A stretch of DNA of 64,000 nt, from positions 1-64,000 of the forward strand of contig NZ_WVID01000007.1 of NCBI RefSeq assembly GCF_010091925.1, given 5' to 3'. The notes beneath the pieces are model-generated. The model was given only the letters and a program-made list of their open reading frames with translations, had not been told where the DNA came from and did not search any database. Each line of letters opens with the position of its first letter. The stretch's first letter is position 1. Source of the DNA: Nostoc sp. B(2019). Its GTDB lineage: Bacteria > Cyanobacteriota > Cyanobacteriia > Cyanobacteriales > Nostocaceae. A program made the translations under genes and the position numbers. Shown here one piece after another: positions 8,760 through 18,488 of this stretch.

Positions 8760-9881
8760 TCAAGTCTGCATCTGGCTTTGGGGTGGAAAGCCGTGCTGAA
8801 TTCTGCCGACATCGCCATCAAATTTCATGGAAGTTTTGAATAGTTCAAAACGCCCATCAGCGGCATACTGAGCGCAGCGATCGCGCAAAGCCTGCATTTG
8901 TTCTGCTGGCATTGGTTTAAAACTCCGAGCGATCGCCAAATTTTGACGTAATATTTTTAGTGAATCAATACCGCTAACAAGGGTGGCGATCGGTAAACTC
9001 AATACATAACGTAAGGCTTCTTCTGGGGTCACTACACCTTTTTTGATGGCGTCGCCTGTACCGCTGAGGCTTTTCATGCCAATTGCGGCGATTCCCCGTT
9101 TGTTGAGTTCCGGTAGTACTTGTTTCTCAAAGCTTCTAAAGCTGGCATCAAAACAATTGAGGGGTAATTGCACCGTATCAAACGGGTAATTGTAAGAGAG
9201 CATTTTCAGATGAATGGCTGGGTCTTTGTGACCTGTAAAGCCAACAAACCTGACTTTACCCTCTTTCTTTGCTTGATCCAAAGCTTCAATTGCTCCATTA
9301 GTACGGAAGATCCTTTCTGGATCGTTGTCGTAAACAACCTCATGGATTTGCCACAGGTCAAGGTGATCAGTTTTGAGACGGCGTAGGGATTCCTCAAGTT
9401 GCTGCATTGCAACTTGGCGATCGCGTCCGTGGCTACATACCTTCGTCATCAAAAAAACTTGATCTCGTCGCCCTTGCAAGGCTTGCCCCATCCACTCCTC
9501 ACTACGATGCTGGTTATACTCCCAAGCGTTATCCATAAAGGTGATGCCGTTATCAATGGCTTCCTGGATAATGCGAATTGTCTGTTCTCGGTTGTTTCCT
9601 TGAGCTACAGTTGCACCTCCCAAGGCGATCGCTGATACTTTTACTCCTGTTTTTCCCAGTGAACGAAGGGGAATTTCACCAGTAGTTTTGTTATTCATTG
9701 GAGTTGCAGATGATTCTTGGACTTGTGCCGCTTCTACCTCAGAATTACCATTTAGGATATGGTCAGCGATAATTGCTCCTGCGCCTGCACCAATAAAGCC
9801 TAATCCTTGTAAAAAATGCCGCCGTTTTAGCTCTGGAGAAAGATGCTTTGGGGCGGCTTCATCATTATTGTTACCTGACAT
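8760..9881 (-). CDS. Aldo/keto reductase with Tat signal
   Basis: The N-terminal 45 residues carry a twin-arginine signal (KRRHFLQGLGFIGAGAGAII), so this reductase is probably exported folded with its NADP(H). The mature part is an AKR barrel. Candidate catalytic tetrad residues are visible as Asp and Tyr in FMDNAWEYNQHR, Lys in VFLMTKVCSHG and His in LDLWQIHEV. The C-terminal AIGMKSLSG and SLPIATLVSGIDS correspond to cofactor-binding strands. Substrate unknown. It lies between the ChaB gene and a flavin-type oxidase gene on the same strand, with a 48-base gap from the latter, so the two may be co-transcribed. Confidence 0.88.
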   Translation of the reverse strand: MSGNNNDEAAPKHLSPELKRRHFLQGLGFIGAGAGAIIADHILNGNSEVEAAQVQESSATPMNNKTTGEIPLRSLGKTGVKVSAIALGGATVAQGNNREQTIRIIQEAIDNGITFMDNAWEYNQHRSEEWMGQALQGRRDQVFLMTKVCSHGRDRQVAMQQLEESLRRLKTDHLDLWQIHEVVYDNDPERIFRTNGAIEALDQAKKEGKVRFVGFTGHKDPAIHLKMLSYNYPFDTVQLPLNCFDASFRSFEKQVLPELNKRGIAAIGMKSLSGTGDAIKKGVVTPEEALRYVLSLPIATLVSGIDSLKILRQNLAIARSFKPMPAEQMQALRDRCAQYAADGRFELFKTSMKFDGDVGRIQHGFPPQSQMQT

Positions 9882-9929
9882 TGACTTTTTTAAATTTACT
9901 TTACAAGTTCAACCTAAAAATCTCATGAC

Positions 9930-10391
9930 TTATAGGCGTGATAATGTCAACAAATTAATTGTTTGTGGCTTAAAAGTTGATCGACCATCCCAGTAGTCAA
10001 CCTGATTGATATTTACCTTGAGCAAGGCAATATCAGCTTCGTCTAGCCCTTTAGGAAACCAGGTTTGAAGTTCCGGCTTCCATAGTTCTCGCATTTTGTT
10101 GCGGTCTTGTACCAATTGTGCTGTACCCGATATAGAAACGAATCGCTGCTGATCGGGTGATGAGTAACTTACATTGACTTGCTGATGGTGTTCAATATCA
10201 GTCACCTTGTGAGATTTGGCATAGGTAAAAAACCAAAGTGTGCCATCAGAATTAATCTCACCACTTGTTGACATGGGGTAACTATGCAAGCTTCCATCAT
10301 CATTAACTGTGGTAAACATGCCATAATCAATATCTTTGATTAGTTCACGCAGTTTTTTAATTTCTTGCTCGCGGTTTGTAGAAGCTGTCAT
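9930..10391 (-). CDS. Pyridoxamine 5'-phosphate oxidase-fold protein (general stress protein 26-like)
   Basis: The 153-residue protein has the split-barrel features of this group: an N-terminal helix, then YGMFTTVNDDGSLHSYPMST, then LWFFTYAKSHKVTDIEHHQQ, then RFVSISGTAQLVQDR, and WFPKGLDEADIALLKVNINQ near the end. This matches the general stress protein 26 / FMN-binding subgroup rather than true PdxH. It probably binds a flavin and acts in redox stress (family inference). It is the first gene ahead of the Tat-exported aldo/keto reductase, 48 bases apart on the same strand, which suggests a small redox operon. Confidence 0.82.
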   Translation of the reverse strand: MTASTNREQEIKKLRELIKDIDYGMFTTVNDDGSLHSYPMSTSGEINSDGTLWFFTYAKSHKVTDIEHHQQVNVSYSSPDQQRFVSISGTAQLVQDRNKMRELWKPELQTWFPKGLDEADIALLKVNINQVDYWDGRSTFKPQTINLLTLSRL

Positions 10392-10671
10392 TGTTTGTAC
10401 TCTTTTTTCTTTTTTTTCTGGAGTCTAATTTTTGATGACAACCAGTTTTAAGGCTTGTAAAGCCCTTTTTTAGTATTAACGTTTTTTATTTTTAATACGT
10501 GAGTCTAGAGGTGTAATTCTGATATATTTAGCGATTTTGATTATGTCTATAGAGAGAGATATTAATTAAGAGTGTTGTCTGAAGACAAAAACTATCACCA
10601 ATAACTGGAGAGCGTCGCAGCAAATCAAGATTGAAACAAGCACATAGGTAACAAAAATTAGGAATGCAGAC

Positions 10672-11136
10672 ATGATCAGAGTCAGCCAAGAAGATTTGCA
10701 AACTATCCGCACTCATGCCGAAAACATTTACCCTGATGAGTGCTGCGGTATAATTTTAGGCTATATGGGCAGTGAGGGTAAAACTGTGGTTGAAGTCATG
10801 CCAACAGAAAATGCCTGGAGTACAGAGGCGGCTGATTTCCTGGGTGAGTACACAGCAGAAAGTGAAAGGCGGCAATATGCGATCGCACCCCAAGTTATGT
10901 TACAAGCACAAAAAGCAGCGCGCGATCGCTCACTGAACATTATTGGAATTTATCACTCGCATCCAGATCATCTTGCCATACCTTCAGAATGCGATCGCCT
11001 ATATGCTTGGCAAGGATACTCGTATATAATAGTTTCCGTCCAAAATGGCAGAGCTACGGAAGTCCAAAGCTGGAGTCTTGATGATACTCATCAGTTCCAA
11101 GCAGAGGCAATTGAAATAGTGAACAGTAATCAGTGA
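10672..11136 (+). CDS. JAMM/MPN+ metallopeptidase (M67 family)
   Basis: The 154-residue protein has a complete JAMM zinc-protease motif: an upstream Glu in YPDECCGIILG, then HSHPDHLAIPSECD, giving the H-x-H-x7-S-x2-D pattern. Bacterial members of this size cleave the C-terminal extension of small ubiquitin-like sulfur carriers, or cysteine from CysO-type carriers. The next gene, 110 bases downstream on the same strand, is a MoeB/ThiF-type adenylyltransferase fused to rhodanese, which activates such carriers. The pairing supports a sulfur-carrier role. No ThiS/MoaD-like carrier gene is visible nearby. Confidence 0.88.
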   Translation: MIRVSQEDLQTIRTHAENIYPDECCGIILGYMGSEGKTVVEVMPTENAWSTEAADFLGEYTAESERRQYAIAPQVMLQAQKAARDRSLNIIGIYHSHPDHLAIPSECDRLYAWQGYSYIIVSVQNGRATEVQSWSLDDTHQFQAEAIEIVNSNQ

Positions 11137-11246
11137 AGAACTAATAACTGATAATTGATTGAAAATATAATTTAACGGCTTAAGTTCAAGACAGATATCG
11201 TTTTTCGATAGGATTAATATTCCCGCTCTTTCACATTACAACTCTC

Positions 11247-12419
11247 ATGCTCAATCCGAATCTGGATGAAATCCAGTTGACAAAAGACGATTACGAACGC
11301 TACTCCCGGCACTTAATTTTGCCGGAAGTAGGAATGGAAGGACAAAAGCGCCTGAAGGCAGCTAGTGTATTGTGTATCGGTACAGGTGGATTAGGTGCGC
11401 CTCTGCTTTTGTATCTCACAGCGGCGGGTGTCGGTCGTATCGGTATTGTTGATTTCGATGTTGTTGATACTTCCAACCTGCAACGCCAAGTAATCCACGG
11501 TACATCCTGGGTGGGTAAACCCAAAATTGAATCAGCAAAGCAGCGAATTCTGGAGATCAATCCCTATTGTCAGGTTGATTTGTACGAAACTCGCCTTACT
11601 TCCGAAAACGCCTTAGATATCCTCCGTCCTTACGATATTGTGGTGGATGGTACGGATAACTTCCCCACCAGGTATCTAGTTAACGACGCCTGCGTATTGC
11701 TCAACAAACCTAACGTCTACGGTTCAATTTTCCGCTTTGAAGGGCAAGCTACTGTATTTAACTACGAAGGTGGGCCAAATTATCGTGACCTTTACCCAGA
11801 ACCACCACCACCAGGAATGGTTCCCTCTTGTGCAGAAGGTGGCGTACTGGGAATCTTGCCAGGGATTATTGGTTTAATCCAAGCAACGGAAACTGTCAAA
11901 ATCATTATGAGACAGGGTAATACTCTGAGTGGGCGACTGCTGCTGTATAATGCTCTAGAAATGAAATTTCGGGAGTTGAAGCTGCGTCCCAATCCCATCC
12001 GCCCAGTGATTGACAAGCTTATAGATTACGAACAATTCTGCGGTATCCCACAAGCGAAGGCAGAGGAGGCGAAACAGCAGATGGAAATTCAAGAAATGAC
12101 CGTCAAGGAATTGAAGGAATTGCTGGATAGTGGTGCAAAAGATTTTGTACTGCTAGATGTCCGCAACCCCAATGAGTACGATATCGCTAAGATTCCCGGT
12201 TCAGTTTTGGTACCTTTACCAGATATTGAAAACGGGAATGGTGTTACCAAAGTCAAGGAAATACTTAATGGGCATCGCTTAATTGCTCATTGTAAGATGG
12301 GCGGGCGATCAGCAAAAGCCCTCGGCATTCTCAAGGAAGCTGGAATTGTGGGTACGAATGTTAAAGGCGGAATTACCGCCTGGAGTCGGGAAGTAGATTC
12401 GTCAGTTCCAGAGTATTAA
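11247..12419 (+). CDS. moeB: MoeB/ThiF-type adenylyltransferase with rhodanese domain
   Basis: This 390-residue E1-like enzyme adenylates the C-terminal glycine of a sulfur carrier (MoaD, ThiS or a CysO-like protein). The ThiF fold shows the ATP site GTGGLGAPLLLYLTAAGV, the Asp strand IGIVDFDVVDTSNLQRQVI and the catalytic-loop region PSCAEGGVLG. The C-terminal rhodanese domain (about 285-390) has LLDVRNPNEYD and an active-site Cys in the HCKMGGRS loop, which would carry persulfide sulfur. It is adjacent to the JAMM protease at 10672, so the two probably act on the same carrier. Symbol given by similarity; carrier specificity (molybdopterin, thiamine or cysteine) is not resolved. Confidence 0.88.
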   Translation: MLNPNLDEIQLTKDDYERYSRHLILPEVGMEGQKRLKAASVLCIGTGGLGAPLLLYLTAAGVGRIGIVDFDVVDTSNLQRQVIHGTSWVGKPKIESAKQRILEINPYCQVDLYETRLTSENALDILRPYDIVVDGTDNFPTRYLVNDACVLLNKPNVYGSIFRFEGQATVFNYEGGPNYRDLYPEPPPPGMVPSCAEGGVLGILPGIIGLIQATETVKIIMRQGNTLSGRLLLYNALEMKFRELKLRPNPIRPVIDKLIDYEQFCGIPQAKAEEAKQQMEIQEMTVKELKELLDSGAKDFVLLDVRNPNEYDIAKIPGSVLVPLPDIENGNGVTKVKEILNGHRLIAHCKMGGRSAKALGILKEAGIVGTNVKGGITAWSREVDSSVPEY

Positions 12420-12441
12420 AAGCGAACCGTAGATGAAAGTA

Positions 12442-12478
12442 GGGGAGAGGGGGAAGAATAATTCTTCCCCCTCTCCCC
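12442..12478. terminator. Hairpin after moeB
   Basis: GGGGAGAGGGGGAAGAAT is followed directly by its complement, a perfect 18-bp inverted repeat with almost no loop, 22 bases after the moeB stop. There is no T-tract, so termination strength is uncertain. It lies between convergent genes and may serve both. Confidence 0.6.
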
Positions 12479-12557
12479 AATTATCTTTGTGATTGAGCTA
12501 GCGATCGCATTTTTGAGCATACCAGCTAGGCGATCGCAGAAGCTATCTTTCGGGCGT

Positions 12558-15299
12558 CTATGCAAGTTTATTCCAAATCACAGCGACATCAACGGCTAAC
12601 TTTTGCCCCAACTTGAGCAACTGTCGGCACTGATGAGTATCTTCGTCATTGGCAAGGGTGATAGCACATAGAGGCGCTATCTGACTATGTAGACAGCTGA
12701 AGTACAGTTCTTGGGATCGCTGTAAGGAGATATCAATATTGAGATGATCCCCAACATCAATCAATCGCTCCAACTGTTGGATATCTGCATTGAAACTACC
12801 ATTGGCATCATGTAGCAATTGCCAGAGTAACCGCGCAATTAGCTGTTCTAACATTTGCTTGCCTTCGGGAATATTCAACCGACAGCGCAGATGTTTTGCT
12901 TCAGTGGCGATCGCCTCCAATTCTACTATGTGATTCCACATCTTTTGGGGTTCGCTGATATCTTGCTCTAGCGATCGCAATGTAATCATACAGCGATGTC
13001 CTAAAGCAATTTCCGCTGCTACCTGCAATTCTTGTGGCACTGCTAGCTCATCCCGATGGAACGCCATTAGAACGCCGTAATTATCACGGTATGCTTGAGT
13101 ATAAAGCTGACCTAAGCGTGTCAGTGTTTCCTGACTGAGCAGCCGCATGATTCGGTGGCGTTCTTCAGCAAATAGATTTTGCAAGCTGAAAGCCTCTTCG
13201 CCAAATAGCTGTGTCATTGCCAAGATAGTATGAGCCGCACTCGCCAGTTGCAATGCTCCAAACAGCTTTTCTTTTAATTGGCTGTAGTCACGCCGCCCGA
13301 TAAATTGTTGAATGCAGCAGTGAAAATCCCAGCCTCCCAAATGCAGCACAGCAAACACTAAATGCTCACTTTCCCAAGTAATTTCTGACACCAGCTTCAA
13401 ATGTCCAACTACCAAAGTCAATGATCCCATCCGTTGCAGTTGGTAATCTAGCTCATTGGCGGTGTAGCAATAAACTCGTTTGTGAGAAGGATGATGTTGG
13501 CTAGCCGCATCTTGCCCAGACTGGAAATTACGCGTCTCTGTAGGTTTGTGATTACCAAACAGGGAAGTAATGGCATAGTGGGCTGCTACTTCCTTAAAAC
13601 CAACTTGAGCAGTTAGCACCAACTGGCGATATATTTCTGCACCATGCTTGAAGTGCTCGACATTACTGGGAGCTAAACCAAGGCGTTTGAGGAAACCTTT
13701 TTCCAACTGTACACCAGCTACTTCTCCCGCCAGTTCCAAAGCACGGGCGGCATAGCGGAGAATCTGCGTTCCCTCTGGGCGGGAAATTTCTTCAAAAAAC
13801 CAACCGCAACTGGTAAACATCAGCAAAGCATGACGCTGCATTTCTAATAGGCGCAGGGCGTCTACTTGTTCTGCTGCTGTCAGTTTACGGGTTTGATGGC
13901 GAGATAGGAAACGGCTAACATTGGCAGGAGAGCGATCGCGCATCACTTGGATATATTCATCTCGTGCTTGCCAGGGATCACGAAATAACTGCCTACCATT
14001 TTCCTCATATATCTCTATTAGCTGATCCCGCAGCCAATTCAGGGCATCCCGCAAGGGACGACGCCATTTTTGATGCCAAAGACTGCCTTCGCCACCGCAA
14101 CCACAGTCATCTTGCCATCTGCCGACACCGTGGGCGCAACTCCATGCTGTGATTGGCTTTAATTCCACTTCCCAAGCAGGAGAATTTAAGCTGAGGTAGT
14201 GAGCAAAGTTTGTCACCGTCCAACCATGTTGGGGAAACTCGTTGATAAAGGCAAAGGCTAGAGTTTTTTCGGTTCCTTTCTTGTGGTGTCCAAAGGTTTC
14301 CCCATCTGTCGCTACAGAAATTAATTGTGCTGGACGATGATCCCCACGCACGGCTGAACCGATTCGTCCGGCAAAGTGATGAGAATTATAGACAACATCG
14401 CTAAAACCCATATCCCGCGAGATTGGGCCGTCGTAGAAAAAGATATCTATATAAGGTAAGCCCTCTGTATTGCCTTCTTCGTGGGGAGACGAAGAATGGT
14501 CAGTTTTACCGTTGCTAGTAGCGATCGCACTTAGAGGTGAAGATGTGCTGAGTGTGGGCTTCAAATAACAACGATAGGGACGGGTGGGATCAATCTGACT
14601 ACCGCCAACTTCGTGCCATTCAGGATGGGGATCATCCTGAGTGGGTAGAGGACGGCAACGCTGCGCCTGAGACGGGGCAAGAATAATGAAGCGAATACCT
14701 TCGGCAACTAAAGCTTCTAGGGTGGCATAGTCTACACCAGTTTCCGCTAGCCAGATGCCTTCGGGATCGCGTCCAAAGCGGGAACGGAAGTCTTCTTTGC
14801 CCCAGCGAATTTGGGTATATTTATCGCGTTCGTTCGCCAGGGGCATGATGATGTGATTGTATACTTGCGCGATCGCATTCCCATGACCATGCAACCGTTG
14901 GGCACTCTTAGCATCTGCCTCCAAAATCCGCTGATAAACCTCCACATCGTAGCGTTCCAGCCACGACATTAGTGTCGGCCCAATATTAAAGCTCAAATAC
15001 TCATAATTATTCACGATCCCCACTACTTCGCCTCGCTCATTTAAGACTCTGGCAAAAGCATTCGGACGATAACATTCCCAATGAATCCGCTCATTCCAGT
15101 CATGGAAAGGCGCAGCACTCGGTTGACGTTCAATCGCGTCCAGATAAGGGTTTTCCCTTGGCGGCTGGTAAAAATGACCATGTACCGTCACATAGACACC
15201 GGTAGCTTTTCTCAGGGGATCAGTCTGTTGGGTGTTTGTAGAATCTGGATTTAATGTGAATGTTGAGCCAGAGCTAGCTGGCATTTCAGCAGAAGTCAT
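12558..15299 (-). CDS. Glycoside hydrolase family 57 protein (DUF3536 type)
   Basis: The 913-residue protein starts its catalytic domain with VTVHGHFYQPPRENPYL, the first GH57 signature (His-x-His near the N-terminus). Candidate catalytic residues are the Glu in GIWLAETGVDYATLEAL and the Asp/Glu in VATDGETFGHH. The long C-terminal part (about 560-910) is mostly helical and typical of the DUF3536-containing cyanobacterial form. GH57 enzymes are retaining alpha-glucan hydrolases or transferases, so a role in glycogen or related alpha-glucan turnover is likely. No signal peptide is visible, which fits a cytoplasmic enzyme. It is monocistronic. Confidence 0.86.
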   Translation of the reverse strand: MTSAEMPASSGSTFTLNPDSTNTQQTDPLRKATGVYVTVHGHFYQPPRENPYLDAIERQPSAAPFHDWNERIHWECYRPNAFARVLNERGEVVGIVNNYEYLSFNIGPTLMSWLERYDVEVYQRILEADAKSAQRLHGHGNAIAQVYNHIIMPLANERDKYTQIRWGKEDFRSRFGRDPEGIWLAETGVDYATLEALVAEGIRFIILAPSQAQRCRPLPTQDDPHPEWHEVGGSQIDPTRPYRCYLKPTLSTSSPLSAIATSNGKTDHSSSPHEEGNTEGLPYIDIFFYDGPISRDMGFSDVVYNSHHFAGRIGSAVRGDHRPAQLISVATDGETFGHHKKGTEKTLAFAFINEFPQHGWTVTNFAHYLSLNSPAWEVELKPITAWSCAHGVGRWQDDCGCGGEGSLWHQKWRRPLRDALNWLRDQLIEIYEENGRQLFRDPWQARDEYIQVMRDRSPANVSRFLSRHQTRKLTAAEQVDALRLLEMQRHALLMFTSCGWFFEEISRPEGTQILRYAARALELAGEVAGVQLEKGFLKRLGLAPSNVEHFKHGAEIYRQLVLTAQVGFKEVAAHYAITSLFGNHKPTETRNFQSGQDAASQHHPSHKRVYCYTANELDYQLQRMGSLTLVVGHLKLVSEITWESEHLVFAVLHLGGWDFHCCIQQFIGRRDYSQLKEKLFGALQLASAAHTILAMTQLFGEEAFSLQNLFAEERHRIMRLLSQETLTRLGQLYTQAYRDNYGVLMAFHRDELAVPQELQVAAEIALGHRCMITLRSLEQDISEPQKMWNHIVELEAIATEAKHLRCRLNIPEGKQMLEQLIARLLWQLLHDANGSFNADIQQLERLIDVGDHLNIDISLQRSQELYFSCLHSQIAPLCAITLANDEDTHQCRQLLKLGQKLAVDVAVIWNKLA

Positions 15300-15997
15300 G
15301 TATATATATCCAAAACAAAAAACTTGCAGTTGCGTCGAAAATATTGTGCGTAGGCCTTTCTACAACAGTTTGTACACAAAATCCGGTATAGACGACAACT
15401 ATGGGATTTAAGCAAATTTCCAAAGAAGCGGTCTTAGTATAATGGGAAATCTGCGTTATCGCACAGCCTTTTCCCTAAAGGCTTAAAGTAATCAGCCATT
15501 GAACGACGCCTCAATTAGGATTTTTTCGTTGGCAGCGCCAATAAAAAATTTAATTGTCTTTTAATACATTAAACCCCATTTGTGGTGTAGTATTTTGGCT
15601 TAAATTCATAGTTTTGCAACAAAAGATTGCAAAAACACAATAAAACGCAATTTTATTTTACATATCTAGCATAAGACTGAAAACCGTACAATCTCTGAAT
15701 GGGTCTACAGACTGTTGAGAGTATCCTATGGGAGTGCTGAGTGAGGAGTGATGTTAGCGTAGCGGGGTGTAGCCCATGCTGAGATTTGAGTGAGTCAAAG
15801 AAACGAAACAGTAGCTAGCTAAACATGAATAAATTAAAGTTTGTAGTTAGTGCAAAAGCTCCAATTACAAGCGATGAAGTATCTTTAGTGAATTATGTTT
15901 ACTTAACACCATTTCCTTACTCTTCACTCAGGACGGGCTAAACGCCCCGCTACCGCTAACAGGACTCGGATAGGATACCTTCAACTCAAGGTGACAA
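15300..15997. other. Divergent promoter region between the GH57 and cax genes
   Basis: About 700 bases with no gene. AT-rich near the GH57 start, then a stretch with dispersed-repeat character (15720-15800, 15900-15965, with GGCTAAACGCCCCGCTACCG). The promoters of both neighbours must lie here; I cannot assign boxes with confidence. Confidence 0.4.
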
Positions 15998-17089
15998 ATG
16001 TCAGGTAAAAACATTGTTTTTCTCGTTTTATTGCTGTTTATCCCGATTTCTTTAGCAGCCCACTTTCTGGAGTGGGGTGAATTGATAGTTTTCATTACAG
16101 CAGGATTAGCAATTCTGCCCTTAGCAGCTTGGATGGGTACAGCCACAGAAGAGATTGCTGTAGTAGTTGGCCCGTCATTGGGGGGATTGTTGAATGCCAC
16201 CTTTGGCAATGCCACGGAACTGATTATCGCCCTAGTTGCTTTGAAGGCTGGATTGGTAGAAGTAGTCAAGGCCAGTATCACGGGATCGATTATCGGCAAT
16301 TTACTACTAGTGATGGGTCTTTCCATGCTTTTGGGCGGTCTGCGCCACAAAGAGCAGACATTTCAGCCAATTGTGGCGCGGGTGAATGCTTCTTCTATGA
16401 ATTTGGCAGTAATTGCAATTTTGCTGCCAACAGCAATGAAATTTAGTTCTCAAGGGATTGGCGAAGAAACGTTGCAAGATCTTTCCGTTGCTGTTGCTGT
16501 AGTATTAATTCTCGTCTACGCCCTAACGCTGCTATTTTCGATGAAAACCCACTCCTATCTATATGATGTGGGTGTAGCAGAAATAGAAGCCGAGGAAATA
16601 CCTCACGCCAAACCAAATATTTGGTTGTGGAGTGGGGTGTTGCTAGTATGTACCCTGCTAGTAGCAATTGAGTCAGAACTGCTTGTTGACTCTTTAGAAG
16701 TAGCCACATCTCAGTTGGGTTTAACGGCACTATTTACAGGGGTGATTCTTGTACCCATCATTGGCAATGCTGCCGAACACACTACAGCAGTAACGGTGGC
16801 AATGAAAGATAAGATGGATCTTTCTGTTTCCGTGGCTGTGGGATCGAGTATGCAGATTGCCTTATTTGTCGCTCCCGTTTTAGTTATTGCAGGGTGGGTA
16901 ATGGATCAGCCGATGGATTTGAATTTCCATCCCTTTGAATTAGTAGCTGTGGTTGTGTCGGTGTTGATTGCCAATAGCATCAGTTCTGATGGTAAATCCA
17001 ACTGGCTAGAAGGCACGTTGCTATTAGCTGCCTATACAGTTTTGGGTTTTGCCTTCTACTTTCATCCAGTTATCGATGGCGTAGGGTAG
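15998..17089 (+). CDS. cax: Calcium/proton exchanger of the CaCA superfamily (CAX type)
   Basis: The 363-residue polytopic protein has about eleven hydrophobic segments. Both alpha-repeat signatures are present: GGLLNATFGNATELIIALVA in the first half and PIIGNAAEHTTAVTVAMKDK in the second. The acidic residues in GNATE and GNAAE are the ion-binding positions of the CAX family. Between the halves lies an acidic linker (GVAEIEAEEIPHAKP). It should exchange cytosolic Ca2+ for H+ at the plasma or thylakoid membrane. Length matches bacterial CAX proteins. An inverted repeat with terminal T residues follows the stop codon. Confidence 0.92.
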   Translation: MSGKNIVFLVLLLFIPISLAAHFLEWGELIVFITAGLAILPLAAWMGTATEEIAVVVGPSLGGLLNATFGNATELIIALVALKAGLVEVVKASITGSIIGNLLLVMGLSMLLGGLRHKEQTFQPIVARVNASSMNLAVIAILLPTAMKFSSQGIGEETLQDLSVAVAVVLILVYALTLLFSMKTHSYLYDVGVAEIEAEEIPHAKPNIWLWSGVLLVCTLLVAIESELLVDSLEVATSQLGLTALFTGVILVPIIGNAAEHTTAVTVAMKDKMDLSVSVAVGSSMQIALFVAPVLVIAGWVMDQPMDLNFHPFELVAVVVSVLIANSISSDGKSNWLEGTLLLAAYTVLGFAFYFHPVIDGVG

Positions 17090-17097
17090 TCAACTGT

Positions 17098-17141
17098 AAA
17101 AGCGATCGCTTGTTGTAGTTTAACCAAAAGCGATCGCTTTT
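17098..17141 (+). terminator. HIP1-based inverted repeat after cax
   Basis: AAAAGCGATCGCTT (17098) pairs with AAGCGATCGCTTTT (17128-17141) across a 16-base loop, nine bases after the cax stop. Two HIP1 octamers thus form a terminator-like stem ending in four T residues. Confidence 0.6.
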
Positions 17142-17649
17142 AATTGGGGGTGATAGCACATCCTACTCTACAAAAAGTTTCTAACCACCATCCGCGGGGG
17201 GACAATTTTTTTTGAATCTAGAGTCTATCATTGTTGTCAAACTCTGCATTGATCATTGCTTAAAAGAACTGACTCGGTACATCCAGTAGTGTTATTGGTA
17301 GCAGTATAAACATGCTAAAAACCGCATCAGCAGACCAACTACGAGCTAAAGATAATTCTGCAAATTTGCTTGATGGCATTTCCATGAGATCATATAGTAT
17401 GTTATTGTCTAAACCGTTGATTTAGGAGCAATATTTTACAAATTGATGGCTTGATTACAGATAAAAAAAGTACAAAGCCTAAAGCAAAGTAGTCTAATTA
17501 AACCGAAGAATAAGGAGACAAAATGAGATAATGACGGTTTATCTGAAAAAATTAGTACATATTTTTTAATTAATTCAGTATGCACTATTCCGGAGTAGCA
17601 GCATTTTTGTTCGTCAAAAGAAATATTGGTCTTAGTAAAATGAACTACC
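17142..17649. other. Intergenic region with one doubtful small ORF
   Basis: About 500 bases. A 37-codon plus-strand ORF at 17313-17426 (begins MLKTASADQLRAKDNSAN) has no clear ribosome site and no recognised relatives, so I do not call it a gene. The rest is AT-rich. Confidence 0.4.
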
Positions 17650-18201
17650 ATGACTGAAATTGGCCTGCTGATGACGAGCGTGTTAACAACAAGAGAAGCA
17701 TCTGGGCCCAATTTGCCGGAGCAGCGAATATTTCAGATGGAAAATGGCGTACATCAGTCAACAGATCAGTTATCTCTAACTGCTCAAGTCACACCACCTG
17801 AATTTATGCAGGCAGATGCAACTCCCCAGACTGCTATGTCAGCGCTCACAATAGAAAAAGAAAATACACTTAAGAAAATCACAAAAAAGAATCAGTCCCC
17901 AGGTTCTTCTGGCTTAGCCGAACCCCAGAAGTATGCCCAGTCCGTAGGCAAAAGCCGTACAAAGGCTGTGGGAAAATTTCAGAAGTTTAGTAGCCAACCT
18001 CTGCCAAATCTCTACTTTGGTAGCTCTGGTGTTGCTGTTAGAGCCTTGCAACGATTGTTAATCTCTAACGGCTACGCCGTCCGCATTGATGGTATTTTTG
18101 GGGCACTGACAGAAACCGCTGTCAAGGCCTTTCAAAACCAGCAAAATTTATCGGTGGATGGGGTAGTTGGTCAACGAACCTGGCGGGCATTGACAATTTA
18201 G
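17650..18201 (+). CDS. Peptidoglycan-binding-domain protein
   Basis: The C-terminal 65 residues form a PG_binding_1 domain: LYFGSSGVAVRALQRLLISN, then DGIFGALTETAVKAFQ, then VDGVVGQRTWRAL. The first 115 residues are polar, rich in Ser, Thr, Gln and Lys, and probably disordered. No signal peptide is evident, which is odd for a wall-binding protein. Similar single-domain proteins are common in filamentous cyanobacteria and may act in cell-wall or septum remodelling, but nothing here shows a catalytic domain. The ATG at 17650 is the only sensible start, though its ribosome site is weak. Ends 290 bases before the convergent sucrose synthase gene. Confidence 0.75.
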   Translation: MTEIGLLMTSVLTTREASGPNLPEQRIFQMENGVHQSTDQLSLTAQVTPPEFMQADATPQTAMSALTIEKENTLKKITKKNQSPGSSGLAEPQKYAQSVGKSRTKAVGKFQKFSSQPLPNLYFGSSGVAVRALQRLLISNGYAVRIDGIFGALTETAVKAFQNQQNLSVDGVVGQRTWRALTI

Positions 18202-18418
18202 TCAGGGGTCAAGAGTCAAGGGTCAAGGGAGCATCCCGTTTTGGCAGATCGCCCTCAGACTAGAAGTCTGGGGCTATACAAACGAAGTCCGCCTTCGCGG
18301 ACTCATCGAACCCGCGTTCGCGTAGCGTTCCGAAAGGAAAGGCGGGTTTAGTTTATGTAGCCGCGATTTCCAATCGCCCGGTGTTTCTTCCAAAAGTGGA
18401 TGCTCCCAGGGTCAAAAG

Positions 18419-18444
18419 TACAGACGCGATTAATCGCGTCTGTA
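18419..18444. repeat. Dispersed palindrome TACAGACGCGATTAATCGCG
   Basis: A perfect 26-base palindrome (TACAGACGCGATT and its complement) in the spacer after the sucrose synthase gene. The surrounding 18202-18488 spacer also holds Nostoc-type repeat sequence around 18290-18340 (CGTTCGCGTAGCGTTCCG). Confidence 0.8.
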
Positions 18445-18488
18445 CAAAGGTCAAGAGTTAAAACTAATGACCATTGACTAATGACTAA

